Assembly (NCBI GenBank): GCA_034698045.1
Contig: JAQGAU010000050.1
Location: 1 to 48,565 of the forward strand
DNA: 48,565 nt
Direction: 5' to 3'
DNA from: Paramacrobiotus richtersi
Taxonomy: Eukaryota; Tardigrada; Eutardigrada; Parachela; Macrobiotidae
Shown here: one piece after another, positions 1 to 10,150 of the stretch
How the letters are laid out: each line of letters starts with the position of its first letter
Position numbering within the stretch: the stretch's first letter is position 1
The notes under the pieces: model-generated
The model's database searches: none
What the model saw: only the letters and a program-made list of their open reading frames with translations
Told to the model about the DNA's origin: nothing
Made by a program: the position numbers and the translations under genes

Positions 1-1426
1 ATACTGCCAAATTATGTCCGACGCCCAGAGGGGACGATGTCCCGTTGCGGAAAGACAATAAATCACCATTATTATATCCCACTTGGTGAGCAGTTGGTCC
101 ATCTGTCCCGAGGCCATAATCTTTGCAATGGCAATAGACAGGGGCTTTTGCAGTGGCGAACCTACGAGAAACTCATGGCAGTAAGCCACAATATTCCCAT
201 TCCAACGAAGGATGCACTGACCAAGCTGCACTCCCAGTGCGAAATAGGCAGTCTGCAGGGGCGGCTGGTTGATAACCAACTGGCCATAGGAGTTCTTGAC
301 GGCCTGAGCAACAACAGCGTCTCCGGATACGCAGGCCCACCCCCCTTGCCGTACCACCGCTAAACACGCACTGTCGTCCGCTACGAGCGACGTCGGCAGG
401 TTGGCTTGCACGTTGGCCCAAATTCGTTGTGCGCGCGGTTCTTTGGAATCCTATACAGACACCATTAACAGAAGCAATCCATCTTTTTGTCGGATCACTT
501 CGCCATGATTTACTTTTCAGAATTAGCTGTTCATATGTACACCGAGTCGATATCTTTCGGAACAGTTACTTAACACACTATGATATGAAAGGTGCCAAGG
601 ACATGCATATTATATAGCTGCGCAGCAAGAGGAGACGCACCGCCGCTTACCCTGAGGTATGTGAAACTGGCCGAACCGCCTTGCACGGCATACTTAAGGT
701 CAGTAAGCGAGGCAGAAGGCTGGCTGACAATTACCACATGATAAGACATGAACGGGACAGTGAAATCCATGACCATCAACCTTTCCGGCGAAATGGTAAG
801 GTGCGCCATGACTATGTCGGTTGTCTGTAGTAAACGTTGACGAATACTAATAGCAATGACCAATCCAAAGCCGTTCGCTAGTCATTAGCACAATAACTGC
901 GTTGTTTTAATTCTTTATGCACACACGCCTAACAGAAAATGCCTTGTTTAATTGATATACGATGTATATCAAATAAAGGAGGCACATTGTTCGACTAATG
1001 ACTAGCGAGCGATTTGCGGTGGCCAGTTAAAAAAAGGTCTTCCTACATTGCCAACCAGCTGTCCGACCAATCCATTCCATACTCCGTAGGCGTCGGGATT
1101 TCCGAACGCGGGGTCCGCCTGGACGGACAGCGTGAATTCAAATGGCGTTGTTGCTTTCAGGGCGTTTATCAAATCCCACATGAAGCCGGTGTAGCTTCCA
1201 TCCTGATTCACTCGCAGTAAATTGCCGTTTTTAGTCTGCAATGCAGGATTTTTACGGGATGTATGACTGCAACTAGTTATTAACTTACGAGGAGACCGAG
1301 AACGCGGTAATTTGCGCAACCAAGACTGGTTGATGTTACTGCACAGGAACCGCCATTTTGGCACTGAATGCTGCACAAAAGTACAAGCAATACCGCACAG
1401 GATAACAATACTTTATCCGCGCGCAT
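1..1426 (-). CDS. Secreted pore-less ionotropic-glutamate-receptor-like protein, copy A (partial at left edge)
   Basis: Four exons join in phase: 1426-1289, 1235-1047, 824-651 and 450 to the window edge, all with GT-AG introns of about 53-222 nt. The product opens with a signal peptide (about residues 1-23, hydrophobic core then CQC-type end). Lobe S1 follows with VNQDGSYTGF (from about 55), GVWNGLVGQLV and LTISPERLMVMDFTVPF (about 118-134), then lobe S2 with LTDLKYAVQGGSASF (about 149-163) and the segment containing WACVSGD (about 205-211). Family ligand contacts are present: Thr119 and Arg124 in S1, Ser160 and Asp211 in S2. In ordinary receptors the M1-pore-M3 block lies between VVIVSQP and SASLTDLK; here these are adjacent within one exon, so the channel is absent. 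It probably binds an amino acid outside the cell. The frame is open through position 1, so the C-terminus is unseen. Copies B and C lie at 12424-13804 and 45141-46590. Confidence 0.8.
876..1006. repeat. 131-bp element with 13-bp perfect inverted ends, in copy A intron 2
   Basis: CGCTAGTCATTAG (876-888) is mirrored by CTAATGACTAGCG (994-1006). The interior carries a near-palindrome around GATATACGATGTATATC. The same structure occurs at 13241-13368 in copy B, so it was present before the duplication. It looks like a miniature inverted-repeat element; no target duplication was recognised. Confidence 0.6.
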
Positions 1427-1547
1427 TTTTTTGGAGATGTCGAAGACGTAACTGAGTACAAATGAAGGACCCTCAGAATAGCGAGGATCGGTTGATACAC
1501 GGTAACTTGTCGGCCACGTTCGAGATATATGCGGCGCTGGAGAGAGA

Positions 1548-2795
1548 ATCTCCTATACATGTGATAGAGAGAGAGCCTATATACATAAAGAAACAGGTAA
1601 CAGACGAGGAACGAGGTAGACGTTGTGAAATATGCCATTCATATTCCACATAACAATAGCGCAGACATAGCCTGTAGTTATTGTTCTATGCTTGGCAATG
1701 ATTTGTATCCAGATTGCCTGTAGTCATTATTGCAAGCTTGATCTTATGATTGTCTAGATAGTCGGTCCTTTATGTATTTGTTTATGACTGACTGTTAGAG
1801 GTCCCTTTGCTCTAGGACACGCTTACGCATAGTCATGCGCTTGTTGGTATATTATTATACCGATCGCTTGATTCGGTGTAATGGCTTGCTCACACTTCGG
1901 CCTATTTCAACTATGGCATACATTTACAGCCTCTCCATATATGAAACATATTTTACAGAAACGAATATGTAACGAATATGTTAATAGTTCGAGTTTGGTC
2001 AGATTCTCTCATATTTGATGTACATATATCCCCGACGTGCTCAGACTTCTCATACATCTGCCAGATATACTGAGAACTGCTATGACGTACTAATGGTCAG
2101 TTTTATGCGAATACTATCTCGATTAAGCCGGGAGATTTTTTAAGCGCTCCATCATAGACCGTAGCCGCTACAAAACGTAGTGGAATTGCACATCAGTTTG
2201 TTTCAGAACGATTAGCTATTTCTAGAACGCAGAGAATTCTTATTTCGACAGCTGACCGTAGCTCTAAACAGTCTATCCACCGAATGTGTAGTTATGCAAC
2301 TTTATTAACCTCCTCTTAATATTTTTTGTATCGCTCATTCATGAAATTTGTGAACTTGGAAAGCCAAAGCAAAAATCACAGAAATGACAGGCTTAACTTG
2401 ATGTATATTTTTTTACCATCTCAGGCTGGTTCCTGTCCGAGATACCCACCCGTGCCACCTGGAGCCTCTGTAATTGGTCAGTTTGTCAGGATATATGTCA
2501 AAAAGTTTCAAAAGAGAAACTCTTAAAATACACGCAACATATTTTGACATATTTAAATATGTGCAATATATGTTCCCTGCTCACACTCCACATACATATT
2601 TGAGAAACGTATATGTCGGTGGATGCTCACACTTTTCATACATATTTTCGAAAGCTGTATATGTATGCCGCCATAAAGACGTGTGAGCAAGCCATAAGTG
2701 TAACAACGTTCATGTGACAAGATTGAAACGACATACATATTTCTTGTACGTCTACCTCGTTCATCGTCTGTTACCTGACGCTTTATGCATATACG
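1548..2795. repeat. 1.2-kb segment bounded by long imperfect inverted repeats
   Basis: The sequence around 1579-1634 (CAGGTAACAGACGAGG, AACGAGGTAGACG) recurs inverted at 2735-2793 (CGTCTACCTCGTTCATCG, CTGTTACCTG). The interior is AT-rich, has repeated TGCTCACACTTC-like and CATACATATTT motifs, and shows no convincing gene. A third copy of one arm lies at 14190-14315, which supports a dispersed non-autonomous element. It fills the stretch between copy A and the retrotransposon relic at 2919. Confidence 0.55.
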
Positions 2796-2918
2796 AATTT
2801 CAGTGGGGAGATTTGTCAAATAATAAAAGGCGTCTCGACATTTTCTGCTTGACCGCGAAGAATCGACTGTAGAAATGTAACTCAAGCGTGTCAGTTTCCA
2901 TCGTTCGAGCCGCAGAAT

Positions 2919-3182
2919 TCAGATCCGAATATAATTATACTGCCTACCGTGGCCTTGGGTATCTTCTGTGCGGTTTCTAAGGTCATACCTGGGGGTGCAT
3001 TTGGAAATTTTCTGAGTAAGCGAAAAGTAACTTGCTCGAGCCGCTTCAAGCATGGCTGCGCTGCTCTTGCTCAGCAAAGCTGACTCATATACTCGCACGC
3101 CGAGACCCGTGAATTCCGGAACCTGTTCGAGCATCGTCCCGTTCATGCATTGTACAGAGGTAAGAATGTACAAGTGGGGCAC
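2919..3182 (-). pseudogene. Non-LTR retrotransposon relic (segment downstream of the reverse transcriptase core)
   Basis: The minus-strand translation contains EQVPEFTGLGVRVYESAL and SKSSAAMLEAARASYFSL. This lines up with VTEFKYLGVYLNESLSLSKS and FESVSKSYFALLQK in the larger retrotransposon fragment at 42542-43676, giving one family. Only about 60 residues are recognisable. A frame is open across it, but the start is not meaningful and the rest of the element is missing. Confidence 0.55.
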
Positions 3183-3234
3183 AATAAATTTAGTTTAGTT
3201 AGGTAAGCCGGCGAATGCAAGCCGGCGGGGGTTG

Positions 3235-3420
3235 TGGCGCTGCGGGACGACGAAACTGCGGGACTGCGAGACTGCGAGACTGCGAGGCTGCGAGGCTGCG
3301 AGACTGGGAGACTGTGAGACCGCGAGATTGCGAGACTTCGAGAGTGCGAGACTAGGGCACTGCGAAACTGCGAAAGTGCATCAGCCTGCGAGACTGCGCA
3401 ACTGCGAAACAGCTGCAGTT
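3235..3420. repeat. GC-rich minisatellite, unit close to GCGAGACTG
   Basis: About 20 degenerate tandem copies of an 8-9 bp unit (GCGAGACT, GCGAGGCT, GCGAAACT) run in a row. A forward frame stays open through it and gives a repetitive Arg/Leu/Glu/Thr peptide. I regard that as a by-product of the repeat, not a gene. Confidence 0.85.
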
Positions 3421-3841
3421 GCTAAGCTCCATTTCGGATATATTACAAGTTACGATAAAAAGCAATACGTTCCTTGGTTCTATTGTATTTTAGTTTGTGT
3501 TGACGATATAACATTAACGAGGTAAGTGCACTCGCTGTTAGCGGGCACTGGTGGACCGAAGCGACCAGGAAAACCACAAGTTAATAAGTTAGAACCGAGT
3601 AATTTTTAACGGCACATCGGACAGAAATGCGCATACATGACGGTGGTCAATGTTGTGGGTTGTGTCTAGCAGTCGGAGACTCGGAGTGCCATTACAATGT
3701 TATATATCCCTACCAAGGACCAAAGTATTGGTGACCCTTATCACATTTTGAAGAACAGTATTAGGCTCAGAACTAGTATGTCCAAATTCGCAATTTTTGG
3801 CAAGCAGCGGGCCCCGTTTACTTAACAAACTCAAAAAAGAA
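3421..3841. other. Stretch without recognised gene
   Basis: I see no coding pattern here. AAGTGCACTCGC (3524-3535) followed by GACCGAAGC (3553-3561) recurs with the same order and almost the same spacing at 10436-10474, on the far side of the replication island. Confidence 0.4.
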
Positions 3842-4080
3842 TGGTACAGTGACAGACGGAACGGACAAAATATACAGTCTTGTGAAATATCGAGGACGTG
3901 TCCTCTACTTCAGGATTATGACTCACTACTTCCGGTACCGTGGCCGACGGGACAGACAAAATGTACAGTTTTGTTGAATATAGAGGACGCGCCCTATACT
4001 ACTGTGTTATGACTCACTACTTCCGGTACCGTGACCGACGGGACAGACAAAAAAATCATTTGCATTGAATATGGAGTACC
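3842..4080. repeat. Tandem repeat, about 91-bp unit, 2-3 copies
   Basis: The block GACTCACTACTTCCGGTACC followed by GTG(G/A)CCGACGGGACAGACAA starts at 3920 and again at 4011. It is preceded each time by GAATATAGAGGACG-like sequence (also degenerate near 3884). The unit ends just before the Merlin relic. Confidence 0.65.
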
Positions 4081-4182
4081 TCCGCTCCGCTTCGGGTCGA
4101 AAAAATTAATTATTTATTATTGCACATCATTATACATTATACATCATTATACATTATAATTATACATTATTATACGTTATTG

Positions 4183-4377
4183 CATGCTCATGTTTTACCA
4201 GGGACTACAGTGTTTAGCGATCGTTGGAGAGCGTACATCCGAATTGGTGAACTTGGCTACGAGCATTTTACAGTGAATCACTCAGAGAGTTTCGTAGATC
4301 CAGAAACGCAAGCATGTAACCGAAATTGTAGTCTGGAACACGAATTTCTGAATTTTTACATTAGAAGTATTTATTAG
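4183..4377 (+). pseudogene. Merlin / IS1595-type (ISXO2-like) DDE transposase fragment
   Basis: The translation includes LPGTTVFSDRWRAYIRIGEL, GYEHFTVNHSESFVDPETQA and a trailing SLE. This is the hallmark end of the ISXO2-like transposase domain: SD.WRAY carries the second catalytic Asp, the .NHS..FVDP motif follows, and then comes the stretch holding the final Glu. The upstream part, including the first Asp, is replaced by low-complexity AT-rich sequence (about 4105-4185), and a stop follows at 4375-4377. It is a short, dead remnant of a cut-and-paste transposon next to the RPA-like gene. Confidence 0.8.
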
Positions 4378-4595
4378 AAGTTTGTGGTCAGTCTGTATGC
4401 ATACAGATATTATTGTTCCAATGTGGTTTGTACACGTAGTTTAATATTTTTTGTTTAAAAACTGGCGAATATATTTAGGAAACCAAGAAAACATTTTTCA
4501 TCCAGGTTGTTATGCTAACAATCTCGATTATAATAACTCTTATAAGCGCTCTTATAATTACTTACGTGTATGTAAATGTCATTATAATAAGTTCA

Positions 4596-6053
4596 CTACA
4601 TGGTTATGTTATATACCGGCGTGGTGGAATGTGGAACGGCGTAATGCAAACGTGAACAGCCCATAACTATTCCTTTTAAAACAAATTTATCTGTATCGTA
4701 ATTGTAACAGCACAGCCGGAAAACACAATATATATGACACATACAGCATGGTGTGTGCAATACATACAGCATGTTGTGGTACACACATTTTGTGCGTTTA
4801 TTAAAGCGCACTCGCTTATTAGAGTTTTGGATTTTTGTAGCTTGCTTAATGATCATTTCAAAGTTGGTTCCATAATCGGCGGTGGAAAAGTCCAGATTCT
4901 TAACGGTGATTCGGGGATTTTCAATTCTTAGTGTGGCACCCTCCTTAAAGTAATCCACGTATTGTGGAATTACATCTTGGAAAAGTACGCCTCGCATTGA
5001 CGCACTGTCATCAGTTATATCGAAAGATACAAACTCGCCACTTTTCCCATTGCTTGACCAACGTAGTGGCCCTTTAACCTTTGTAATCAGTCCTTGCACA
5101 AAAAAGCTGAAATAAATTGTTTTTAATAAATTTGGTTATATTGTTTATTATTGGTTAAAATATTTTGTTAATATTTTTAAAATATTTTGTTAATATTTTG
5201 TTAAAAAACTTATATTAATTTACGACGACTTTACTGTAGGTGTACTCCAATATCCTCTCAAAACATTTGAAACAGAAGGTTTTATGGTATTATAAAACAG
5301 TTTACTGGTCTTACTTTGAAGTCGCTTCGTCTAACTGTATGATTTCTTTTGCTGGTTAATAATAATAATATTGTTCTTAAAGGACAACCCGTGTACACAC
5401 TTGGTTCTGGCATTTGACCTGTTTTTAGCCCAATAACGTCTCATTTCCGCACTGGTGCTTCGATGTCTTCTGCAGCGATGTCTAAGATGTTAATTCCTTG
5501 AACAAGCACCTGTTTCCTGTAGCATTCTCACGTATGATTTAAAAGAATCATCCGAAGAAACATCTTAACACTTACTCTTTCGACCCATGGATTATATATA
5601 TGCATATTTCTTATGGCGACAACGCAAGGGACAAGCATATTCTGAACAACTGAACACAGTTTTTTACCCACCTGAAAATCTACAACACAGCATTTCTTGT
5701 ATGTGTGTATCTAATAAGTATATACGTATAGAAGTACATGAGCTGCCTTACTCGATGACAGATTTACCAAATCTTAAATAGTCAACATCCACATCTTGTC
5801 CTGAACCAGCCGTTTGTGCCTTGCAATAACTCTTTCACAGTCATTTGGTTCGTCTTTGAAAATTTTCTGTATATAAATATGCAATAATCAATCTTGTTCT
5901 GTTAATTTGCAATTAAGTTAACTGCATTTCTACCTGTAATACAGAATCACCTTCAGATATAGTCGGCTGTGAAAAGCGTCTTGACACAGCTTGTGAACTT
6001 TCCGCAGTATCGGTTGGGGGAAGTGGAATATCTTTTGGATCCGGAAACGCCAT
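4596..6053 (-). CDS. Replication protein A-like OB-fold protein (multi-exon, partly resolved)
   Basis: The start ATG is at 6053. Exon 1 (6053-5934, 40 codons, starting MAFPDPKDIPLPP) ends at a GTAGAA donor. A further likely exon is 5671-5576 (32 codons, GTAAGT donor), and other small exons between 5866 and 5100 are plausible but unsettled. The last exon starts near 5105 after a TTTATTTCAG acceptor. It contains QGLITKVKGPLRWSSNGKSG, FVSFDITDDSASMRGVLF and EGATLRIENPRITVKN, which is the pattern of the first single-strand-DNA-binding OB fold of the RPA large subunit (basic loop, F.FD..D.S...R...F, then TLRI.N). Its stop is at 4596-4598. It sits tail-on to the PrimPol-like gene, same strand, about 460 bp downstream of it. 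A single-strand binding role in element replication is inferred. Confidence 0.6.
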
Positions 6054-6512
6054 CTTTCTTCTCTATATAGTAGTAGACAAATCGACAAGTACTAATCTAT
6101 GCAGTGTTCAGATCGCAGTGCTCATAAAACGTATTAGTTCGATCGAAAGGTTAGCTGTTGCCAACGTTGCTTGTTATACTGCATTTATAATATCCAGCAG
6201 TAGGTGGGAGTTTTTTTCAGTCCACTACATACAAGAGAGAGTAGAGTTTTGTACACTATATATAAATCATGTTCTGACTGGACATTGATGGTTATGTAAA
6301 GTTTGTTACTACTAGTTTATTTTATAAGTTTATTTTAACATTAGATTCAATTTATTTTATGAAAAGACATTGTACATCAACATTACAATACAATAACGTA
6401 ACATTACATTACCATTACATTGCATTATTTTAAGCGTACAATATTTTCAATACATTGTACAATAAAATTACAGGAGCAAAAACAAGTACTAGTACAAGTA
6501 TCTTTTTCTTGA

Positions 6513-7578
6513 TTACACTTTGAAGTTGAAGTTGTTCTTTTTATTGAAGTTGAAGTTGTTCGATATTCTGAATAACGGATATCCGTTCTGATCGCCATTT
6601 CCGCTGCAAATCGTATCCGTACAACGGAACTGCATGTATTTTGTATCAAACACGTGAATAAAGTAAATATTATTCCGAACATGTCGTTTTCCACATAACA
6701 AGCAGAACGCTTGTGCAGAAGTTGCAATCAGAATTCCGTTGATGCTTTTGTAATATTTGATTTCGCTGATGATCACATGTGCATACGTTCGATGCCATTT
6801 TTGTAAAATTGCTACTATGTCCGAAGAACCTGTCTTTGCTTCAAACGCTTCATATTCAGATTTTCTTGTTCCATGCATTTGCCTCGTCATTTTGTAACAG
6901 TGATCATCAACAAAAGTTTTGGTAGCCATAGCTGTATCGCAAGACACATGGCAAAGCATGAAAATTTCCTTCTCACATTGCATAAGAATCTCGGTAGATG
7001 TGAACGGGTGCGGTAATAATACATTCGTTTTCCCTTTCTTGTTACAGTAGACCATACGGAAATTTTGATTTGCATTGTAGACTGACAGATCAACACATTC
7101 GGTAAAGGAAACTACATCAGTTTTCAGTTTTGGAACAACCGTTCTCATATAATCTTCATGATTTCCATTAACTGGCTCGATCACGTTTGGCCAAATTAAA
7201 TGATAGCTTTCTTTGGTTTCTGTTGAAGCATCGGTTACAATAACGCCTAACGTCTGTTTGTCAAAACTAACTAGTTTGATAATTTCTGATAATAGTAAAG
7301 TAAGATACCGTTTCTCTTTGCAAGGACCAGTCTTTTCAATATCCACATACAGTTTGCAAGAACGTCTTCGTTCAAAATCTTCGTAAAATGCTCCATTATA
7401 GTTTGCTCGTGTTTGAATACGATCCCACATTAAAATTTTGGTCCTTGCTACAGGCAACAAATTTTCTGGCATATGCTGAGCCTATTTCTTCCGCATAAAT
7501 AAATTCTTTTTCAGCACCACACACCGAATTCACCGCAGTACGTAGTTTAAAAAACCACTGTTCCCTACTAACTGTCAT
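6513..7578 (-). CDS. PrimPol-type archaeo-eukaryotic primase-polymerase (probable frame break near N-terminus)
   Basis: A 319-codon frame (7472-6513) carries the whole catalytic set of the PrimPol branch: motif I CKLYVDIEKTG (Asp44, Glu46), motif II SYH (Ser89, His91) and motif III CVDLSVYNANQNFRM (Asp128, Arg139). A UL52-like zinc module follows (CLLCGKRH from about 257, then RCTDTIC at about 283-289; candidate ligands Cys257/Cys260, His264, Cys284, Cys289). Family members make primers and extend DNA. The frame just upstream (ATG at 7578, starting MTVSREQWFF) also looks coding but is offset from the main one near 7470, so a one-base shift probably cuts off the N-terminus. At roughly 350 aa it is shorter than animal PrimPol and intronless here. 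The tail (NFNFNKKNNFNF) is low complexity. It is divergent to the ATPase at 7844. Confidence 0.75.
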
Positions 7579-7843
7579 GAGTACCACCAAATTGTACAAG
7601 GTCACTGAGTAAGAACCGTTAATCAGACCAATGCACTGTGTTTTGTAATGTTATTTTTGTTACAATATATCGTCATAACGTTGACGTCATATTTCGAACG
7701 TTGGCTTTCGAATCCATGCTGCCTAGGAATAGTACGTGCGGCACAAGGTTTGTTAAGTTTCAGGGAACACTAAGCATTCGACACTCGACGCTAGACATTT
7801 CACCAATTCGCAGGTCTTTTAGCGTATGTTTTTTTCGTGTGAA
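7579..7843. promoter_or_regulatory. Divergent intergenic region between primase and ATPase genes
   Basis: This gap of about 265 bp separates two genes reading away from each other, so it probably holds both promoters. I see no clear TATA box or operator. Confidence 0.3.
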
Positions 7844-9338
7844 AATGTCTTCGTCAAAAATTAACAAAACTCTTCTTATCTCGGCAGACGAAGCTGAGTT
7901 CACTCACGTTTGTTACAGCGCAACATGCTCATGATATTGAGAACTATATAGCTGGTGATTTCTCAGTAGCTGTATTATTTTACGCTCAGATGAAGCGTAC
8001 CAAGGAAATGTCAGTTCTCTCTGCTCTTATCGGAACGATATCTACTATCAGTGCCGAGAAGGTCTCATTGCAAATTGCACCAGATTACAAGCGACAATGT
8101 CCTGCGATAAATTTCCTTGTGGTCTGTAAGCCGGGCAGTGGCAAATCACAGGCGATTCAAGACTTTTGTCTGGATAATTTGGATTTCATATCTTTAAAGA
8201 AAAAGAACAAGCGATTTTACGACAACCCTTCGACCTTTGCAGGAATGCTGGTAAACAGAAGAGGTACTTAGCTAATAAGGATTCTGTACGTAAAATAACT
8301 ACTGCTACATATATTGAATTGGACAGTCATGCACCTTACATCAATGCTTTTGCTGGTAAAATTACATTTATTACATTAATTTATTTCATTTTGATCGTAC
8401 TGATTTGTTATTATATTTTATTTTTATTTCGTGTATTCGTTTATTTTACAGCTTACCGAACATTTATCTGTGAGACAAAAGGATTCGGATCAGTTATAAA
8501 TGACGAGATTGCCGGCACATTATTGAATATAATAAATATTTTTTTTTCACGCCAATATTGAATATTTCGACTTCGGAAGAGAATTCTGCCAGCGTTCTGA
8601 ACAAAATTTGGGGGGGACAAGCCATTACATTGTCTTACAAACTGCAACGTCTTTAAGACTTGCAAGAACTTCCTCAACGTTTCTCGGCAGTATACATCCC
8701 ACTGACTTTGCGAGCATTCTGAAATCGTGGTCTAGCGCGAATGGGTTAGAAGATCGGTGGCTGATAACAGCCGTTGATGACATCGTTACCGATATTCCGG
8801 AAAGTCAGTCTGCGAAGCGTAATATGCAAAAACCAGACGTTGAATTCCAGGACTACTTTCTAAAACTGTATGAATATTAAATATTTCGAAAAGAACGATC
8901 AGACTTTGCTGTTAACGTACGAGGAGGATGCGTTCAACCTCATTGCACATTAATCATCGAATCTAAAGCGTGTGCGCGTTTTACATAACGAGAAGATCGA
9001 AAGAGGTGAAAGCTTTAGTTCAGAATCAGCGTATTCGTCAAAGATTGAGGACAACATTCAGAAGTTTTCGATGCTCCTGCACATCCTGTGCACATCTTAT
9101 GACAGCTACATCAAACGAAAACGATCCGTATCCCAACAGCAGTGTTTCTGGACATGGTAATTCTATGCGATTTTTGAATATCAGTGCGGATGCGTTTAAA
9201 GAGTTTGCGAATCTCCGACGTATCGGCAGCTTAAAAACCAAGGAGCTGCCTATCGCACTATTACCTGGACAGTTCGTAACATGTCGCCTATACAATGAAA
9301 CTTATTCATCCAAAAAACATTTTATCAGACTGCAGTGA
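7844..9338 (+). pseudogene. DUF3987-type P-loop ATPase / helicase-like protein, decayed
   Basis: Pieces in order: residues FSVAVLFYAQMKRTKEMS leading to a Walker A motif (NFLVVCKPGSGKSQAIQDFC, about 8110-8170); after a possible AT-rich intron, a Walker B-like piece GFGSVINDEIAGTLLN (about 8480-8525); then SASVLNKIWGG, FLGSIHPTDF and GLEDRWLI (about 8588-8770), the GGIQP and GL.dR.L signatures of DUF3987; and a helical C-terminal part SKIEDNIQKFSMLLHIL (about 9037-9090). The pieces lie in different frames, with a break at the seven-G run near 8608 and stops at 8270, 8559 and 8878. The ATG at 7844 opens a frame that must shift to reach the Walker region. Bacterial and phage relatives pair with AEP primases. 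Here the gene points away from the primase. Confidence 0.6.
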
Positions 9339-9690
9339 AAAAAACATATCGTATTGCAGCGCTATGAATTAGTAAGCAGAATAACTTCTCCGCATCTGGC
9401 CATCCACTTTACGATGAGCGTTTGGACCTTTCTTATTATTCACAACCAGTTTCACATGCTGACTGTCCATCTCAAAGAGCTTCTCGTGCAAAAAGTATCA
9501 AAGAGCTTAATCATAGCCCCACCAACAGCAATTCCAACCGCGGATCCAGGTCCACTATTCAGCACAAAATCAATACCATTCCGACTCATATCGCAAATCC
9601 CTAAGCCCAAATCATTCTCGCAAAAGCGGCATTTGCAGAGCTTACTGCAGCACTCATTGCAGGCATGAAAAATCGGAGGCATGACGCAAT
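9339..9690. other. Tail of the replication island, no clear gene
   Basis: Two overlapping forward frames (about 9354-9668) have no recognisable domain. A residual ELTAALIAGMKN-like stretch could be the eroded end of the ATPase gene. Confidence 0.3.
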
Positions 9691-9769
9691 CTTTCCTCTG
9701 CAGGTAAAGGCTGGTAAAAACTGGAATCCGTTGTCAAAAGGCTGGTAAAGCTTGCAAAGCGTTGAAAAA

Positions 9770-10150
9770 GGTTGGAATGCTGGTACCGTTTATTAGAAAA
9801 GTTTACCGATCTCTACCAATTGTAACCAACCTTTTTCACAAGCTTAACCTACCTATACCGGTCTTTACGTACCTCTACCAAGCTTTACCTACCTTTGCCT
9901 GTCTTTGTGTACTTTTACCAAGCTTTACCTACCTTTACTGGTCTTTACGAACGTTTACCAAGCTTTACCGGTCTATACGTACCTTTACCAAGCTTTATCC
10001 GTTTTTACCGGTCTTCTTCACCTATATTTACCAAGCTTCACCTAGTCTTGCCAGTCTTTACCAACCCTTGCCAAGCTTTACGTACCTTTACCTACAAGTA
10101 CCGGCTTTTAGCTATCTTTAACCTACCCTTACCAGCAACTACTAACAATG
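9770..10150. repeat. Minisatellite, about 40-bp unit built on CTTTACC
   Basis: Six to seven degenerate copies of GTCTTTACGTACCTTTACCA followed by AGCTTTACCTACC occur in tandem, some shortened to about 30 bp. Each unit is made of nested 10-bp TTTACC(T/A)ACC steps. Forward frames across it yield repetitive Tyr/Leu/Phe peptides that I do not call genes. Confidence 0.85.

Noticed and set aside
651-1046. Channel (M1-P-M3) exon hidden in an intron of copy A
   Set aside because: The junction where it would belong is inside exon 3, not at an intron, and the introns show no hydrophobic frame.
3232-3525. Forward frame through the GCGAGACTG minisatellite
   Set aside because: The peptide is only the translation of the tandem unit; no start context or domain.
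6513-7578. Host PrimPol orthologue
   Set aside because: It is short, intronless here, frame-broken and surrounded by other element-type replication genes; kept only as an alternative.
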